Source: Parvularculaceae bacterium (GTDB taxonomy: Bacteria; Pseudomonadota; Alphaproteobacteria; Caulobacterales; Parvularculaceae). From it: a DNA stretch of 20,573 bases. Positions 1 through 8,053 of the stretch are shown piece after piece. The notes under the pieces were generated by a model. The model was not told the DNA's origin and searched no databases. It was given only the letters and a program-made list of their open reading frames with translations. The first letter of the stretch is position 1. Each line of letters opens with the position of its first letter. The position numbers and the translations under genes were made by a program. The stretch is from positions 1 through 20,573 of the forward strand of contig JACADX010000425.1 in the NCBI GenBank assembly GCA_013389125.1. Reading direction: 5' to 3'.

Positions 1-1
1 C

Positions 2-1054
2 GCGCCGGACGATCCGGACTGCAACGATTCGAACGAATGCGAATGGGGCAACACGAATTACACGTCCGCCGGAATTACCTACAAGGGCAACTGGTTTCAC
101 GATCCCGAGAACGACGGTCGCGACAATGGAGACTACAATAACAGCTATGTGAGCGACAAGCAGTACACGTACCGGACTTACTCGACCAATATTTCTTACT
201 ACGTTCCAGTCGTAAACTACTTCCGGCGCGTGTTGCGCTACCACGTCGGCACGAGTTCTTCGACGTGTCCGACGACGCCGTCGACGACGCAGCAGGACAC
301 TGCGCTATACGGCTGGCTGACGGCGCGCAGCGCGTCCGAATGCTACGACGATGAGTATATACTGCGTCAGGCCTATGTCGGACGCTGGGATTCGGCGACG
401 TCGACATACATTGGCAAGCTCGATCAAACGACGTCAATCGACGAGACGATCAGCGAAGCGAGCGGCGACGAAACCACGCGAGGACCCAACCGCGGCTGCA
501 CGTCGAGCGTCCTTTACTCGTCGAACGACAAGGATTCGATCCTTGACTACATCAACGCGCTCGCGCCCGCCGGATCGACCAACTCCGCCGAGGGCCTGAT
601 GTGGGGCTGGCGCGTCCTCTCGCCGGATGCGCCGTTTGAAAGCGAGACGCCCTACAACGCTGAGCGGCAGAAAGTGGCCGTTCTCATGACTGACGGCTTC
701 AACTCGATCAGCGGCCGGGACACGCACCAGAATACGGACTTCACGGCCTACGGCTTCGGCCGCGAAGCGCGGCTCGGGACCGGGATAAACACCTCCTCGG
801 AGATGGAAGATGAGATCAACAACAAGCTCTTGCGCATCTGCACGCGGATGAAGGAGAAGGGGATTCTCGTCTACGCCGTCACCTTTGGGCTTAGCGACTC
901 AGATCCCGACGAATACGCGACGAAGCAGGTTTTCCAGGCCTGCGCCTCGGACGACGAAGCGCCCTACTACTTCGACGCGCCGGACGGCGAAGAACTTCAG
1001 GCTGCGTTCGAGGACATCGCCTCCGACCTCGTGCAGCTTCACGTCAGCCGCTAG
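2..1054 (+). CDS. TadG-like vWA-domain pilus assembly protein (3' part)
   Basis: The frame is open from base 2 and ends at TAG 1052-1054, so this is the C-terminal 350 residues of a gene that starts outside the window. The visible part reads as a von Willebrand factor A domain: a serine-rich helix motif (SAEGLMWGW) and a strand ending in VLMTDGFNS, which fit MIDAS metal-binding positions. The tail has a Cys-Ala-Ser / YYFDAPDGEEL / AFEDIASDL pattern, seen at the C-terminus of TadG-like proteins. TadG family proteins are envelope-anchored parts of the tight-adherence (Flp) pilus machine. The gene is 19 bases ahead of a TadE-like gene on the same strand, which supports the call. The N-terminal membrane anchor cannot be seen. 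Family assignment is good; the exact role is inferred. Confidence 0.85.
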   Translation, partial: APDDPDCNDSNECEWGNTNYTSAGITYKGNWFHDPENDGRDNGDYNNSYVSDKQYTYRTYSTNISYYVPVVNYFRRVLRYHVGTSSSTCPTTPSTTQQDTALYGWLTARSASECYDDEYILRQAYVGRWDSATSTYIGKLDQTTSIDETISEASGDETTRGPNRGCTSSVLYSSNDKDSILDYINALAPAGSTNSAEGLMWGWRVLSPDAPFESETPYNAERQKVAVLMTDGFNSISGRDTHQNTDFTAYGFGREARLGTGINTSSEMEDEINNKLLRICTRMKEKGILVYAVTFGLSDSDPDEYATKQVFQACASDDEAPYYFDAPDGEELQAAFEDIASDLVQLHVSR

Positions 1055-1073
1055 ACGCGGGAAGGAGGACGCC

Positions 1074-1640
1074 ATGCGCGAATGGGCGAAGCGGATGAGA
1101 CGAAGGCTTTCGGACGCGGGCGCAGACCGCTCCGGCTCGACGGCCGTCGAATTCTCGCTCCTGGTCGCGCCGTTCATGATGCTGATGATGTCGACCTTTG
1201 AAGTCGGCTGGTTCTATTTCGCCAACGCCCAAACCGACGCCGCGACGATCGAAGCCTCGCGACTCATCCGCACCGGCCAGGCCCAGGAGGGCGGCTTCGA
1301 CAAGGAGGAGTTCTTCGCCGAAGTCTGCCCCTATCTCGACGTCTTCGGCGACTGCGACGAAACGCTGACGGTCGAGGTCGACACCTTCGCCAGCTTCGCC
1401 GAACTCGCCGCCGACACGTCTCCCGTCATCTGCGCAAATGACGAAACCGATGAAATCGAGGCGCTCGCCTATGACCCCGGCGAAGACAACTCGATCGTGC
1501 GGGTCAGGATCTGCCTCCTCTACAAGACTCTCAACCCGACGATCGGCGTCAACGTGTCGAACGTCGCCGGCGGCAAGCGGCGCCTTTACGGCTCCTACAT
1601 ATTCAGGAATGAGCCGTACTCGAAGAACAACAACAACTGA
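1074..1640 (+). CDS. TadE-like pseudopilin, first copy
   Basis: This encodes 188 residues. The ATG at 1074 is chosen because AAGGAGG (1062-1068) lies five bases upstream; the frame is open further 5' but that part overlaps the vWA gene. The N-terminus is basic, then GSTAVEFSLLVAPFMMLMM forms a pilin-like membrane segment with Gly21 followed by Glu26. That is the G/xxxxE prepilin cleavage pattern used by the TadV-type peptidase. TadE and TadF are minor pseudopilins needed for Flp pilus assembly. The C-terminal half is acidic and probably periplasmic, with several Cys (CPYLDVFGDC, VICAN, RICLL) that could form disulfides. The protein ends in a run of asparagines. It is cotranscribed with the genes on either side. 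Confidence 0.85.
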   Translation: MREWAKRMRRRLSDAGADRSGSTAVEFSLLVAPFMMLMMSTFEVGWFYFANAQTDAATIEASRLIRTGQAQEGGFDKEEFFAEVCPYLDVFGDCDETLTVEVDTFASFAELAADTSPVICANDETDEIEALAYDPGEDNSIVRVRICLLYKTLNPTIGVNVSNVAGGKRRLYGSYIFRNEPYSKNNNN

Positions 1641-1656
1641 ACGGTCCAGCCGGAAA

Positions 1657-2262
1657 ATGAGGCCCTTCATGCCGCGCTTTGAGTTTCTCGCAGCCCGAGC
1701 CTTCGGCTTCGCACGCGACCGGCGCGGCATCGCGGCCGTCGAGTTCGCGATGCTCCTGCCGATCATGACGCTGCTCTTTTTCGGCATGCTCGAAGCGTCG
1801 GACCTCTTCACCGTCAATAGACGGCTCTCGAACGCGACAAACTCGCTCGTCGATCTGGTCGCGAAAGAGCCGTCGATCACGACGAGCGAACTGAGCGATC
1901 TCATCGTCGGCGTGACCCGCATCATCGAGCCCTCGGACACCTCGACCGTCACCATGAAGGTCGTCTCGGTTACGCGCGGATCAAGCCCGAGCGACCCTGT
2001 GACCGTGCATTGGAGCCGCGACGAGGACGGCGCAGAGCCTTACGCCGCCGGTTCAACCTACGACAAGCTGAGCGACGATGAATCGCTGAAGCCAGGCCAG
2101 TCGCTGCTGGTCGCGGAAATCGGCTACAATTACGACTCCGGCCTTACCGGGCGGGTCTTTCAGCTGCCGTTCGAATTCAAACACCAGTCCGTGCGCTGGC
2201 CCCGGAAGTCGAGCCGCGTGCAGCTTTGCGCGTCGTCCGATCCGGCGACCTGCACGTCGTAG
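1657..2262 (+). CDS. TadE/TadF-like pseudopilin, second copy
   Basis: This encodes 201 residues from ATG 1657. An in-frame ATG at 1669 (197 residues) has a better spaced GAGG at 1659-1662, so the true start may be the second one. The N-terminus shows RRGIAAVEFAMLLPIMTLLFFGMLE, a pilin-type segment with Gly24 before Ile25 and Glu29 at the +5 position. The remainder is a soluble periplasmic-type domain ending in a Cys pair (LCASSDPATC). It follows the first TadE-like gene by 16 bases. The two proteins share only the N-terminal segment by eye, so this one could be the TadF equivalent. It ends the pilus gene run on this strand. Confidence 0.82.
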   Translation: MRPFMPRFEFLAARAFGFARDRRGIAAVEFAMLLPIMTLLFFGMLEASDLFTVNRRLSNATNSLVDLVAKEPSITTSELSDLIVGVTRIIEPSDTSTVTMKVVSVTRGSSPSDPVTVHWSRDEDGAEPYAAGSTYDKLSDDESLKPGQSLLVAEIGYNYDSGLTGRVFQLPFEFKHQSVRWPRKSSRVQLCASSDPATCTS

Positions 2263-2302
2263 CGCGATTGCCCGCCGCGCGCCGGCGGCGTAAACGCGGC
2301 GG

Positions 2303-3151
2303 ATGAGCGAGGCCTCGCCGCCGACCGTCTTCAATCGCCGCCTTTACGCGCTTCGTCGCGAACGAAGCGCGCGCGCGTTCGCTGCGCACGATTTTCTTCA
2401 TAGCCGGGCGATGGCGGACGTCGTTGACCGCCTTGAAACCGTGAAGCGGGAATTCCCCCGCGCACTCTTTTACGGCGTCGGGCGGTTCAAGAGCTTCGTT
2501 ACGCCGGCGGCGGGCGTCGGCGAGATCATCGAGGCGGATCTCGCGCCGGCGCGCCTTTCCTCGACCCGGGCCGGCGTCATCTACGATGAGGAGCGATCGC
2601 CCTTCGCGCCGGAGTGTTTCGATCTGGTCGTCAGCCTTCTTACCCTCCATACGGCGAACGACCCCGTCGGCGCCCTCGCGCAGATGCGCGCGGCTTTGAA
2701 GCCGGACGGCCTCCTCATCGCAGTCCTTTTCGGCGAAGAAACGCTGACGGAGCTCAAACGCGCACTTTACGAGAGCGAAGCCGAGTGTTCCGGCGGCGTC
2801 AGCCCCCGCGTCGCGCCCTTCGCGACTGTGCGCGATCTTGGCGGCGCGCTCCAGCGGGCGGGCCTCGCGATGCCGGTCGTCGACGTCGACAATGTCAAGG
2901 CGCGCTATGAGACGCCGATGAGGTTGTTCGCCGACCTGCGCGGAATGGGCGAGACGAACTGCCTCGCGGCGTGCAGCCTGCCGTTGTCGCGCGCGGTCGT
3001 CGCCAAAGCCGCGGCGGCGCTCGCGGCGCGCGGCGAAATCACCTTTGATATAGTGACGTTGACGGGCTGGGCGCCGCATCCGAGCCAGCCAAAGCCGCTA
3101 AAGCCTGGAAGCGCGACGCACTCCTTGGAACGGGCGGTCAGAAATTTCTAA
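2303..3151 (+). CDS. NDUFAF5/BioC-like class I methyltransferase family protein
   Basis: This encodes 282 residues. ATG 2303 follows a GGCGG stretch; the gene starts 40 bases after the pilus genes. The middle reads like a class I methyltransferase (FAPECFDLVVSLLTLHTANDP, then MRAALKPDGLLIAVLFGEETL, residues about 102-147). The C-terminal GWAPHPSQPKPLKPGSA (residues 255-271) is a hallmark of the alphaproteobacterial and mitochondrial NDUFAF5 (C20orf7) group. Human NDUFAF5 hydroxylates an arginine in complex I subunit NDUFS7. Motif I, usually Asp-x-Gly-x-Gly-x-Gly, is here FYGVGRFKSF (residues 56-65), so cofactor binding may be altered. The stop overlaps the stop of the convergent Flp gene by three bases. 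The family call is firm; the reaction is inferred. Confidence 0.75.
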   Translation: MSEASPPTVFNRRLYALRRERSARAFAAHDFLHSRAMADVVDRLETVKREFPRALFYGVGRFKSFVTPAAGVGEIIEADLAPARLSSTRAGVIYDEERSPFAPECFDLVVSLLTLHTANDPVGALAQMRAALKPDGLLIAVLFGEETLTELKRALYESEAECSGGVSPRVAPFATVRDLGGALQRAGLAMPVVDVDNVKARYETPMRLFADLRGMGETNCLAACSLPLSRAVVAKAAAALAARGEITFDIVTLTGWAPHPSQPKPLKPGSATHSLERAVRNF

Positions 3152-3342
3152 TTTTCAAGATTGCTCTGGATCTTCGAGTACATGTTCTTGGTTTCAGCCG
3201 TATAGCCGTTGATCGCAGCGGTGATCGCAAGGAAGATCAGCGCCACAATGAGGCTGTATTCAATCGCCGTCGCGCCCTCATCATCGCGAAGGAAATCCGC
3301 GACAAGACGCGTGGCTCTCGAGGTTTGTCCGCACCCGATCAT
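3148..3342 (-). CDS. Flp family type IVb pilin
   Basis: This encodes 64 residues and is the major subunit type of the tight-adherence pilus. The sequence DDEGATAIEYSLIVALIFLAITA carries the Flp prepilin signature: Gly23 before Ala24, then Glu28-Tyr29 at +5/+6, followed by the membrane helix. Cleavage after Gly23 by a TadV-type peptidase would leave a mature pilin of 41 residues. The ATG at 3342 overlaps the mutT stop in an ATGA, and GAGGGA lies about six bases upstream within mutT, so translation is probably coupled. The stop meets the methyltransferase stop head-on. The TadG/TadE-like genes are close by but on the other strand. Confidence 0.9.
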   Translation of the reverse strand: MIGCGQTSRATRLVADFLRDDEGATAIEYSLIVALIFLAITAAINGYTAETKNMYSKIQSNLEN

Positions 3343-3740
3343 AACAAGTCCCTCAATTGCGCCGCCAGCGGGCGATCGGCCGGGGGCATGTCAAAATCCC
3401 CGAATTCCGAAGGCTTCACCCATTTGACGGCCGCCGCCTCGATGGGCCGGGCGGCGCCCTTCCACTTCCTGCACGCAAAGAGTGGCATCAAAAGGTGAAA
3501 GGCGCCTGAACTCACCGAGGAAAAGGCGATTGGCGCAAGGCACGACGCCTCGACATCGATCCCGAGTTCCTCTTTCAGCTCTCGCACCAAAGCCCCCTCA
3601 GGCGTCTCGCCTACGTTGAGCTTGCCGCCGGGAAACTCCCAGAGGCCCGCCATCTCTTTGCCCGACGGACGCTGCGCCAGAAGCACGCGTCCGTCGCCGT
3701 CGATCAATGCGCACGCCGCCACAAGAAGCAGCCTTGCCAT
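3339..3740 (-). CDS. mutT: MutT-type Nudix hydrolase (8-oxo-dGTP diphosphatase)
   Basis: This encodes 133 residues, the usual MutT length. The Nudix box is complete: Gly39, Glu45, then Arg53-Glu54-Leu55-Lys56-Glu57-Glu58-Leu59-Gly60-Ile61, binding the catalytic metal. The strand before it (GLWEFPGGK) is typical of MutT. Family members hydrolyse 8-oxo-dGTP to the monophosphate and so keep oxidised guanine out of DNA. The ATG at 3740 has GAGGCGGAAAG directly upstream. The parvulin isomerase gene lies 75 bases upstream on the same strand, and a candidate promoter sits in that gap. The stop overlaps the Flp pilin start, an unusual pairing. Other Nudix substrates cannot be excluded. Confidence 0.85.
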   Translation of the reverse strand: MARLLLVAACALIDGDGRVLLAQRPSGKEMAGLWEFPGGKLNVGETPEGALVRELKEELGIDVEASCLAPIAFSSVSSGAFHLLMPLFACRKWKGAARPIEAAAVKWVKPSEFGDFDMPPADRPLAAQLRDLL

Positions 3741-3769
3741 CTTTCCGCCTCAATTATTAGGTGACGCCG

Positions 3770-3798
3770 ATTACCGGCTGATTGCCGCGCTTCGTCAA
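3770..3798 (-). promoter_or_regulatory. candidate sigma70-type promoter for mutT-flp
   Basis: Read on the minus strand, TTGACG (3798-3793) is followed after exactly 17 bases by GGTAAT (3775-3770). This matches the -35 box at five of six positions and the -10 box at four of six. It lies in the 75-base gap between the isomerase gene and mutT, with the predicted start of transcription about 20-25 bases ahead of the mutT ATG. It would let mutT and flp be transcribed independently of the isomerase. It is a pattern match only. Confidence 0.35.
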
Positions 3799-3815
3799 AT
3801 TGTAGCAATTCTCGC

Positions 3816-5018
3816 CTATTGCTGATCGGCGTCGGGCGGAAAATAGACGACATCCTCGTCATCCTTCAGCGCGTCGATCGTCTGCGTGATCGCCCTCATT
3901 GTTAAGAACCGCCTCACATTGTCCTCGACCGCGGCGAAGGCGACGCCGCCGGTCGGCCGCCGGTCGAGGACTTCAAGAATATGCCAGCCGAATTCGCTTG
4001 CGAACGGTTCGGCGACGGAGCCGACCGGCGTCGAGAAGGCGGCGGCCGCGAAGGGCGGCGTCATCATGTCCTTTGTGAACCAGCCGACTTCGCCGCCGAG
4101 GGGCGCCGTCGACCGATCAAGCGACCGGGCGCGCGCATAGGCCGCGAAGTCGCCGCCCGCCCCGAGCTCCGCGATGATGGCGCGCGCTTCTTCCTCGCTG
4201 GCGACGAGAATATGACGCGCCTTCACCTCGTCCCCGAGTCGCGTCACATCGGCCTGGCTGTCATAAAGCCGCTTTACGCGCTCCGGCGTCACCGCAGCGG
4301 CGATGCGATCCTCCATGAATGACGCGGCGAGGATGCGGTCGCGCGCCGCGTTAAGCCGGCGCTGCACCGACGGGTCCCTTTGCAGCCCCCCTTCGACCGC
4401 CGCGCGGGCGAGTAGCCGCTGCTCAACATAGGCGCCGACAAGTTCGCGCTCGAACGCAGCCTCGGCCGACAATTGCTCCCCGTCGCGAATTTGCCCGCTC
4501 GCCCGGGCGAACGCTTCGATCTCGCTCAAGTGAATGAATCGGCCGTCGACTCGCGCGACGATCGGATCATTAAGATCGATCGGCGGGCGAAACAGCGAGT
4601 CAAAGCTTGCCGAGTCCGCGCGGGCGTTGCGGATTTCGTCCGCCGCCCAAAGCGCGCAGATAAAGAGGACGACGCTCGAGCCCGCCGCATAGGCGCGTCC
4701 GCTGCGCGAGGGGAGCCAGCGGAAAACCTCCGCGAACGCCGCCGCCGACGCCCGAAAGGTCGAACCGAGAAAGCGACCTGACGCGTGAAGGCCAAGCTTG
4801 AGGCCGCGCCAGAGCGCGCTGTCGAGCGCTTCGGCGAGTCGCCAAACAGTGGCGATGACTTTCCAAAAGCCGCCCAACGTCTTGCGAATGACGACGAACG
4901 CCCCAGCGCCGATCGCGGCCAATGCGCGTTTCTTCATTATGCTGTCGGCGGCGAAGACGCGACCATCGGGCGTGCGGACGGCGCGTTCGCCCGGCTTGTC
5001 GCTAAGATGTTGGGCCAT
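3816..5018 (-). CDS. membrane-anchored parvulin-type peptidyl-prolyl isomerase
   Basis: This encodes 400 residues from ATG 5018. A TTG at 5051 would add 11 residues but lies in the divergent promoter region. Residues 1-105 form a basic and amphipathic N-terminal part, then residues 109-126 (YAAGSSVVLFICALWAAD) form one membrane segment. The rest should be periplasmic: a SurA/PpiD-like helical part (about 150-250) and a rotamase domain (about 265-355) with KARHILV, FAAYARARSLD, GGEVGWFTKDMM and FGWHILEV. Family members catalyse proline cis-trans isomerisation and assist folding of exported proteins. That fits its position divergent from secA, which drives export. The roughly 105-residue segment before the membrane helix is unusually long for this family and I do not recognise it. 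Confidence 0.8.
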   Translation of the reverse strand: MAQHLSDKPGERAVRTPDGRVFAADSIMKKRALAAIGAGAFVVIRKTLGGFWKVIATVWRLAEALDSALWRGLKLGLHASGRFLGSTFRASAAAFAEVFRWLPSRSGRAYAAGSSVVLFICALWAADEIRNARADSASFDSLFRPPIDLNDPIVARVDGRFIHLSEIEAFARASGQIRDGEQLSAEAAFERELVGAYVEQRLLARAAVEGGLQRDPSVQRRLNAARDRILAASFMEDRIAAAVTPERVKRLYDSQADVTRLGDEVKARHILVASEEEARAIIAELGAGGDFAAYARARSLDRSTAPLGGEVGWFTKDMMTPPFAAAAFSTPVGSVAEPFASEFGWHILEVLDRRPTGGVAFAAVEDNVRRFLTMRAITQTIDALKDDEDVVYFPPDADQQ

Positions 5019-5038
5019 CGAAAGAAATCCCGACTTCG

Positions 5039-5067
5039 TTGACAGCCCCAATGCCGCTCACTATCTG
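5039..5067 (+). promoter_or_regulatory. candidate secA promoter
   Basis: A perfect -35 box TTGACA (5039-5044) is followed after 17 bases by TATCTG (5062-5067). This places the start of transcription near 5074 and gives a leader of about 97 bases before the secA ATG at 5171. It sits in the divergent gap between the isomerase start and secA. Its presence also argues against using the TTG at 5039 or 5051 as a translation start. The -10 box is a weak match. Confidence 0.45.
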
Positions 5068-5170
5068 TCGCCCGCCCATCCCGGGGGCTCCGCCGCCTTG
5101 CCTGCCGCCCTTGTCGGTCAACGGCGCACTCGAGGCGACACAGCCGCTCATCTTGAAGGTGCGTTCATTC

Positions 5171-8053
5171 ATGGCGCTGTTCGGCCTCGCAAAAAAGTTT
5201 TTCGGTTCCTCTAACGAACGCCGGATCAAGCCTCTATGGCGCCGCGTTGAAGCGATCAATGCGCTTGAAGGCGAGATCAGCAAGCTTACCGACGCTGAAA
5301 TCCTCGAACGCACGGAAAAGCTGAAGGCGCGCGTCACCGCGGGCGAAAGCCTCGACGCGGTTCTCGAGGACGCCTTCGCGACGGTTCGCGAGGCGGCCAA
5401 GCGCGCCCTCGGCCAGCGGCATTACGACGTCCAGCTCCTCGGCGGCATGGTTCTTCATGAGGGCAACATCGCCGAGATGAAGACCGGCGAAGGCAAGACG
5501 CTTGTCGCCACGCTGCCGGTCTACCTCAACGCGCTCACAGGGCGCGGCGTCCACGTCGTCACCGTCAACGACTACCTCGCGCGCCGCGACGCCGAGTGGA
5601 TGGGCCGCGTCTACGAGCGCCTCGGCATGAAGACCGGGTGCATCGTGCACGGACTTTCCGACGCCGAACGGCGCGCCGCCTACGCCTGCTAAATCACTTA
5701 CGGCACCAATAACGAATACGGCTTCGACTATCTCCGCGACAACATGAAAGCGACGCGCGAGGACATGGTCCAGCGCGGCCATCACTACGCCATCGTCGAC
5801 GAAGTCGATTCGATCCTCGTCGACGAAGCGCGAACCCCGCTCATCATTTCCGGGCCGACGGACGACAAGTCCGAGCTTTACATCACTATCGACGGGTTCA
5901 TCCCAAAGCTTGAAGCGGACGATTTCGAGGTCGACGAAAAGCAGCGCTCGGTCACCTTCACGGAAAAGGGCAATGAGCGCCTTGAGGCGATGCTGAAAGA
6001 GGCGGGCCTTCTGCAAGGCGAGAGCCTTTACGATGCGGTGAACATCTCGATCGTCCATCACGTCAATCAGGCCCTCAAGGCCCATAAGGTCTTCCAGAAG
6101 GACAAGGACTACATCGTCCGCGGCGACAAGGTCATCATCATCGACGAGTTCACGGGCCGCATGATGGAGGGCAGGCGCTGGTCGGACGGACTGCATCAGG
6201 CCGTTGAGGCGAAGGAAAAGGCTGCGATCCAGCCTGAAAACCAGACGCTCGCGTCCATCACCTTCCAGAACTATTTCCGCCTTTACGAAAAGCTCGCCGG
6301 CATGACCGGCACGGCGCTGACCGAAGAGGCGGAATTCGCCGACATCTACAAGCTCAACGTCGTCGAAATTCCGACGAACAAACCGGTCGCGCGCATCGAT
6401 TTTGACGACGAGCTCTACATGACCGCGGCGGAGAAGAACAAGGCGATCGCCGTCCAGATCGCCGAGTGCCACCGGAAGGGGCAGCCCGTTCTCGTCGGCA
6501 CCGTGTCGATCGAAAAGTCCGAGCAGCTTTCTACGCTGCTTGGCGACAAGACGTTCTGGCGCGACGTCGCCAAATCGCTCCGCGCGCGCGCCGGCGGACT
6601 GAAAGAGAAGGAAGCGGACCTCAAGAAGGACCTTCTCGAGCGGGCGGACTACATCGACACTTTGGCGATCAAGAAGGTCCCGATTCCGCATCAGGTGCTG
6701 AACGCGCGCTTTCACGAACAGGAGGCCTCGATCGTCGCCGAGGCTGGAAAGCCGGGCGCCGTGACAATCGCCACCAACATGGCGGGGCGCGGCACCGACA
6801 TTCAGCTTGGCGGCTCGGTCGACAAGCAGCTTCTTGACCATCTTGAGGAAGGCGATTCCGCCGAGACCATCGCGAGAAAGCGCGCTGAGATCGAGGCCCG
6901 CGTCGCCGGCGAAAAGGAAAAGGCGCTCGCCGCCGGCGGCCTTTTCGTCCTCGGCACGGAGCGCCACGAGAGCCGTCGCATCGACAACCAGCTCCGCGGC
7001 CGCTCGGGCCGCCAGGGCGACCCCGGGACGACGAAATTCTATCTGTCGCTGCAGGACGATCTGATGCGGATCTTCGGCGACGGCATGGAGAAAATGCTGA
7101 AGCGCTTCGGCATCAAGCCGGACGAGTCGATCGAGCATCCATGGTTCACGAAGGCCGTCGAGACCGCGCAGAAGAAAGTCGAGCAGCGCAACTACGACAT
7201 CCGAAAGAACCTCTTGAAATTCGACGACGTCATCAATGACCAGCGCAAGGCGATTTACGAGCAGCGCAAGGAGTTCATGGCGGCGCGCGAGGTCGACGAC
7301 ATTGTCGCCGACATGCGCGATCAGCTCGTCAACGATCTCGTCGCCGAGCACATCCCGCCGAAGTCCTATGCGGAACAATGGGACGTTCCGGGGCTCGAGA
7401 AGAGGCTCGAGGAAATTTTCGGCCGGACATTCCCGGTCGCGGAGTGGGCGGCGCAGGAAGGCGTCGCCGACACCGAAATCATCGAGAAGCTGACGAAAGC
7501 CGTCGGCGACCACGCCGCCAAGCGAGCCGCCGAGATCGGACCCGAAGTGATGCGCCGGATCGAGAAGTCGATCCTCCTCCACGTTCTCGACACCAACTGG
7601 CGCGAGCATCTTCAAATGCTCGATCACCTGCGCTCGGTCGTCTGGATGCGCGGACACGCCCAGCGCGACCCGATTAACGAGTTCAAGACCGAGGCCTTCG
7701 CGCTCTTCGAGGCGCTGCTTGACGGCCTTCGCCGCGACGTGACGCGCATGCTGATGCGCATCCAGGTGCAGCGCGCCGAGGACGCGGCGCCCCGCCCGCG
7801 AGCGCCGCAGCGCATAGTCGAAAGCCATGTCAACCCGCAGACCGGCGAGAACGAAGTCGCGATGGCGGAAGCGGCCGCCGCCAGGGAGCGCGCGGGACGT
7901 CACGCTTCCGCCGGTCTTGCGACGATGTCAGGTTTCGAGCGCGCGCGCGGCGTCGACGTGACGAAGCCCGAAACCTGGGGCTCGGCGCCGCGAAACGCGC
8001 CCTGCCCTTGCGGCTCGGGCCTGAAATACAAGGCCTGCCACGGACGGATTTAG
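5171..8053 (+). pseudogene. secA: SecA preprotein translocase ATPase with in-frame TAA at codon 174
   Basis: SecA is the cytoplasmic ATPase that pushes preproteins through SecYEG. The frame from ATG 5171 (GAAGGTG just upstream) has 960 codons, a normal alphaproteobacterial length, and aligns along its whole course. It shows Walker A GEGKT with Lys109, DEVD at 210-213, VTIATNMAGRGTDI, RGRSGRQGDPG, and a C-terminal zinc motif Cys945-x-Cys947-x8-Cys956-His957. The frame is broken only by TAA at 5690-5692, where relatives have Asp in AYACDITYGTNNE. The frame is the same on both sides, so this is not a frameshift. Read as it stands, the product is a 173-residue fragment. The next in-frame ATG (5744) has no ribosome binding site. 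Because secA is normally single-copy and essential, a sequence error, a second copy or readthrough must be considered. The gene identity is certain; its functional state is not. Confidence 0.95.

Noticed and set aside
5039..5170. Upstream TTG start that would lengthen SecA by 44 residues
   Set aside because: The TTG lies in a perfect -35 box; the extra residues are Pro-rich and unlike any SecA N-terminus, while ATG 5171 begins the family sequence.
5690..5692. TAA reassigned as a sense codon in this organism
   Set aside because: The methyltransferase, the AT-rich membrane gene and the CBS gene end at TAA where their families end, so TAA works as a stop. Selenocysteine and pyrrolysine use TGA and TAG.
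5234..7903. 889-codon open frame on the minus strand, antisense to secA
   Set aside because: It mirrors secA codon by codon, has Arg/Asp/Val/Leu-rich low-complexity content with no domain, and arises from GC-rich codon bias.
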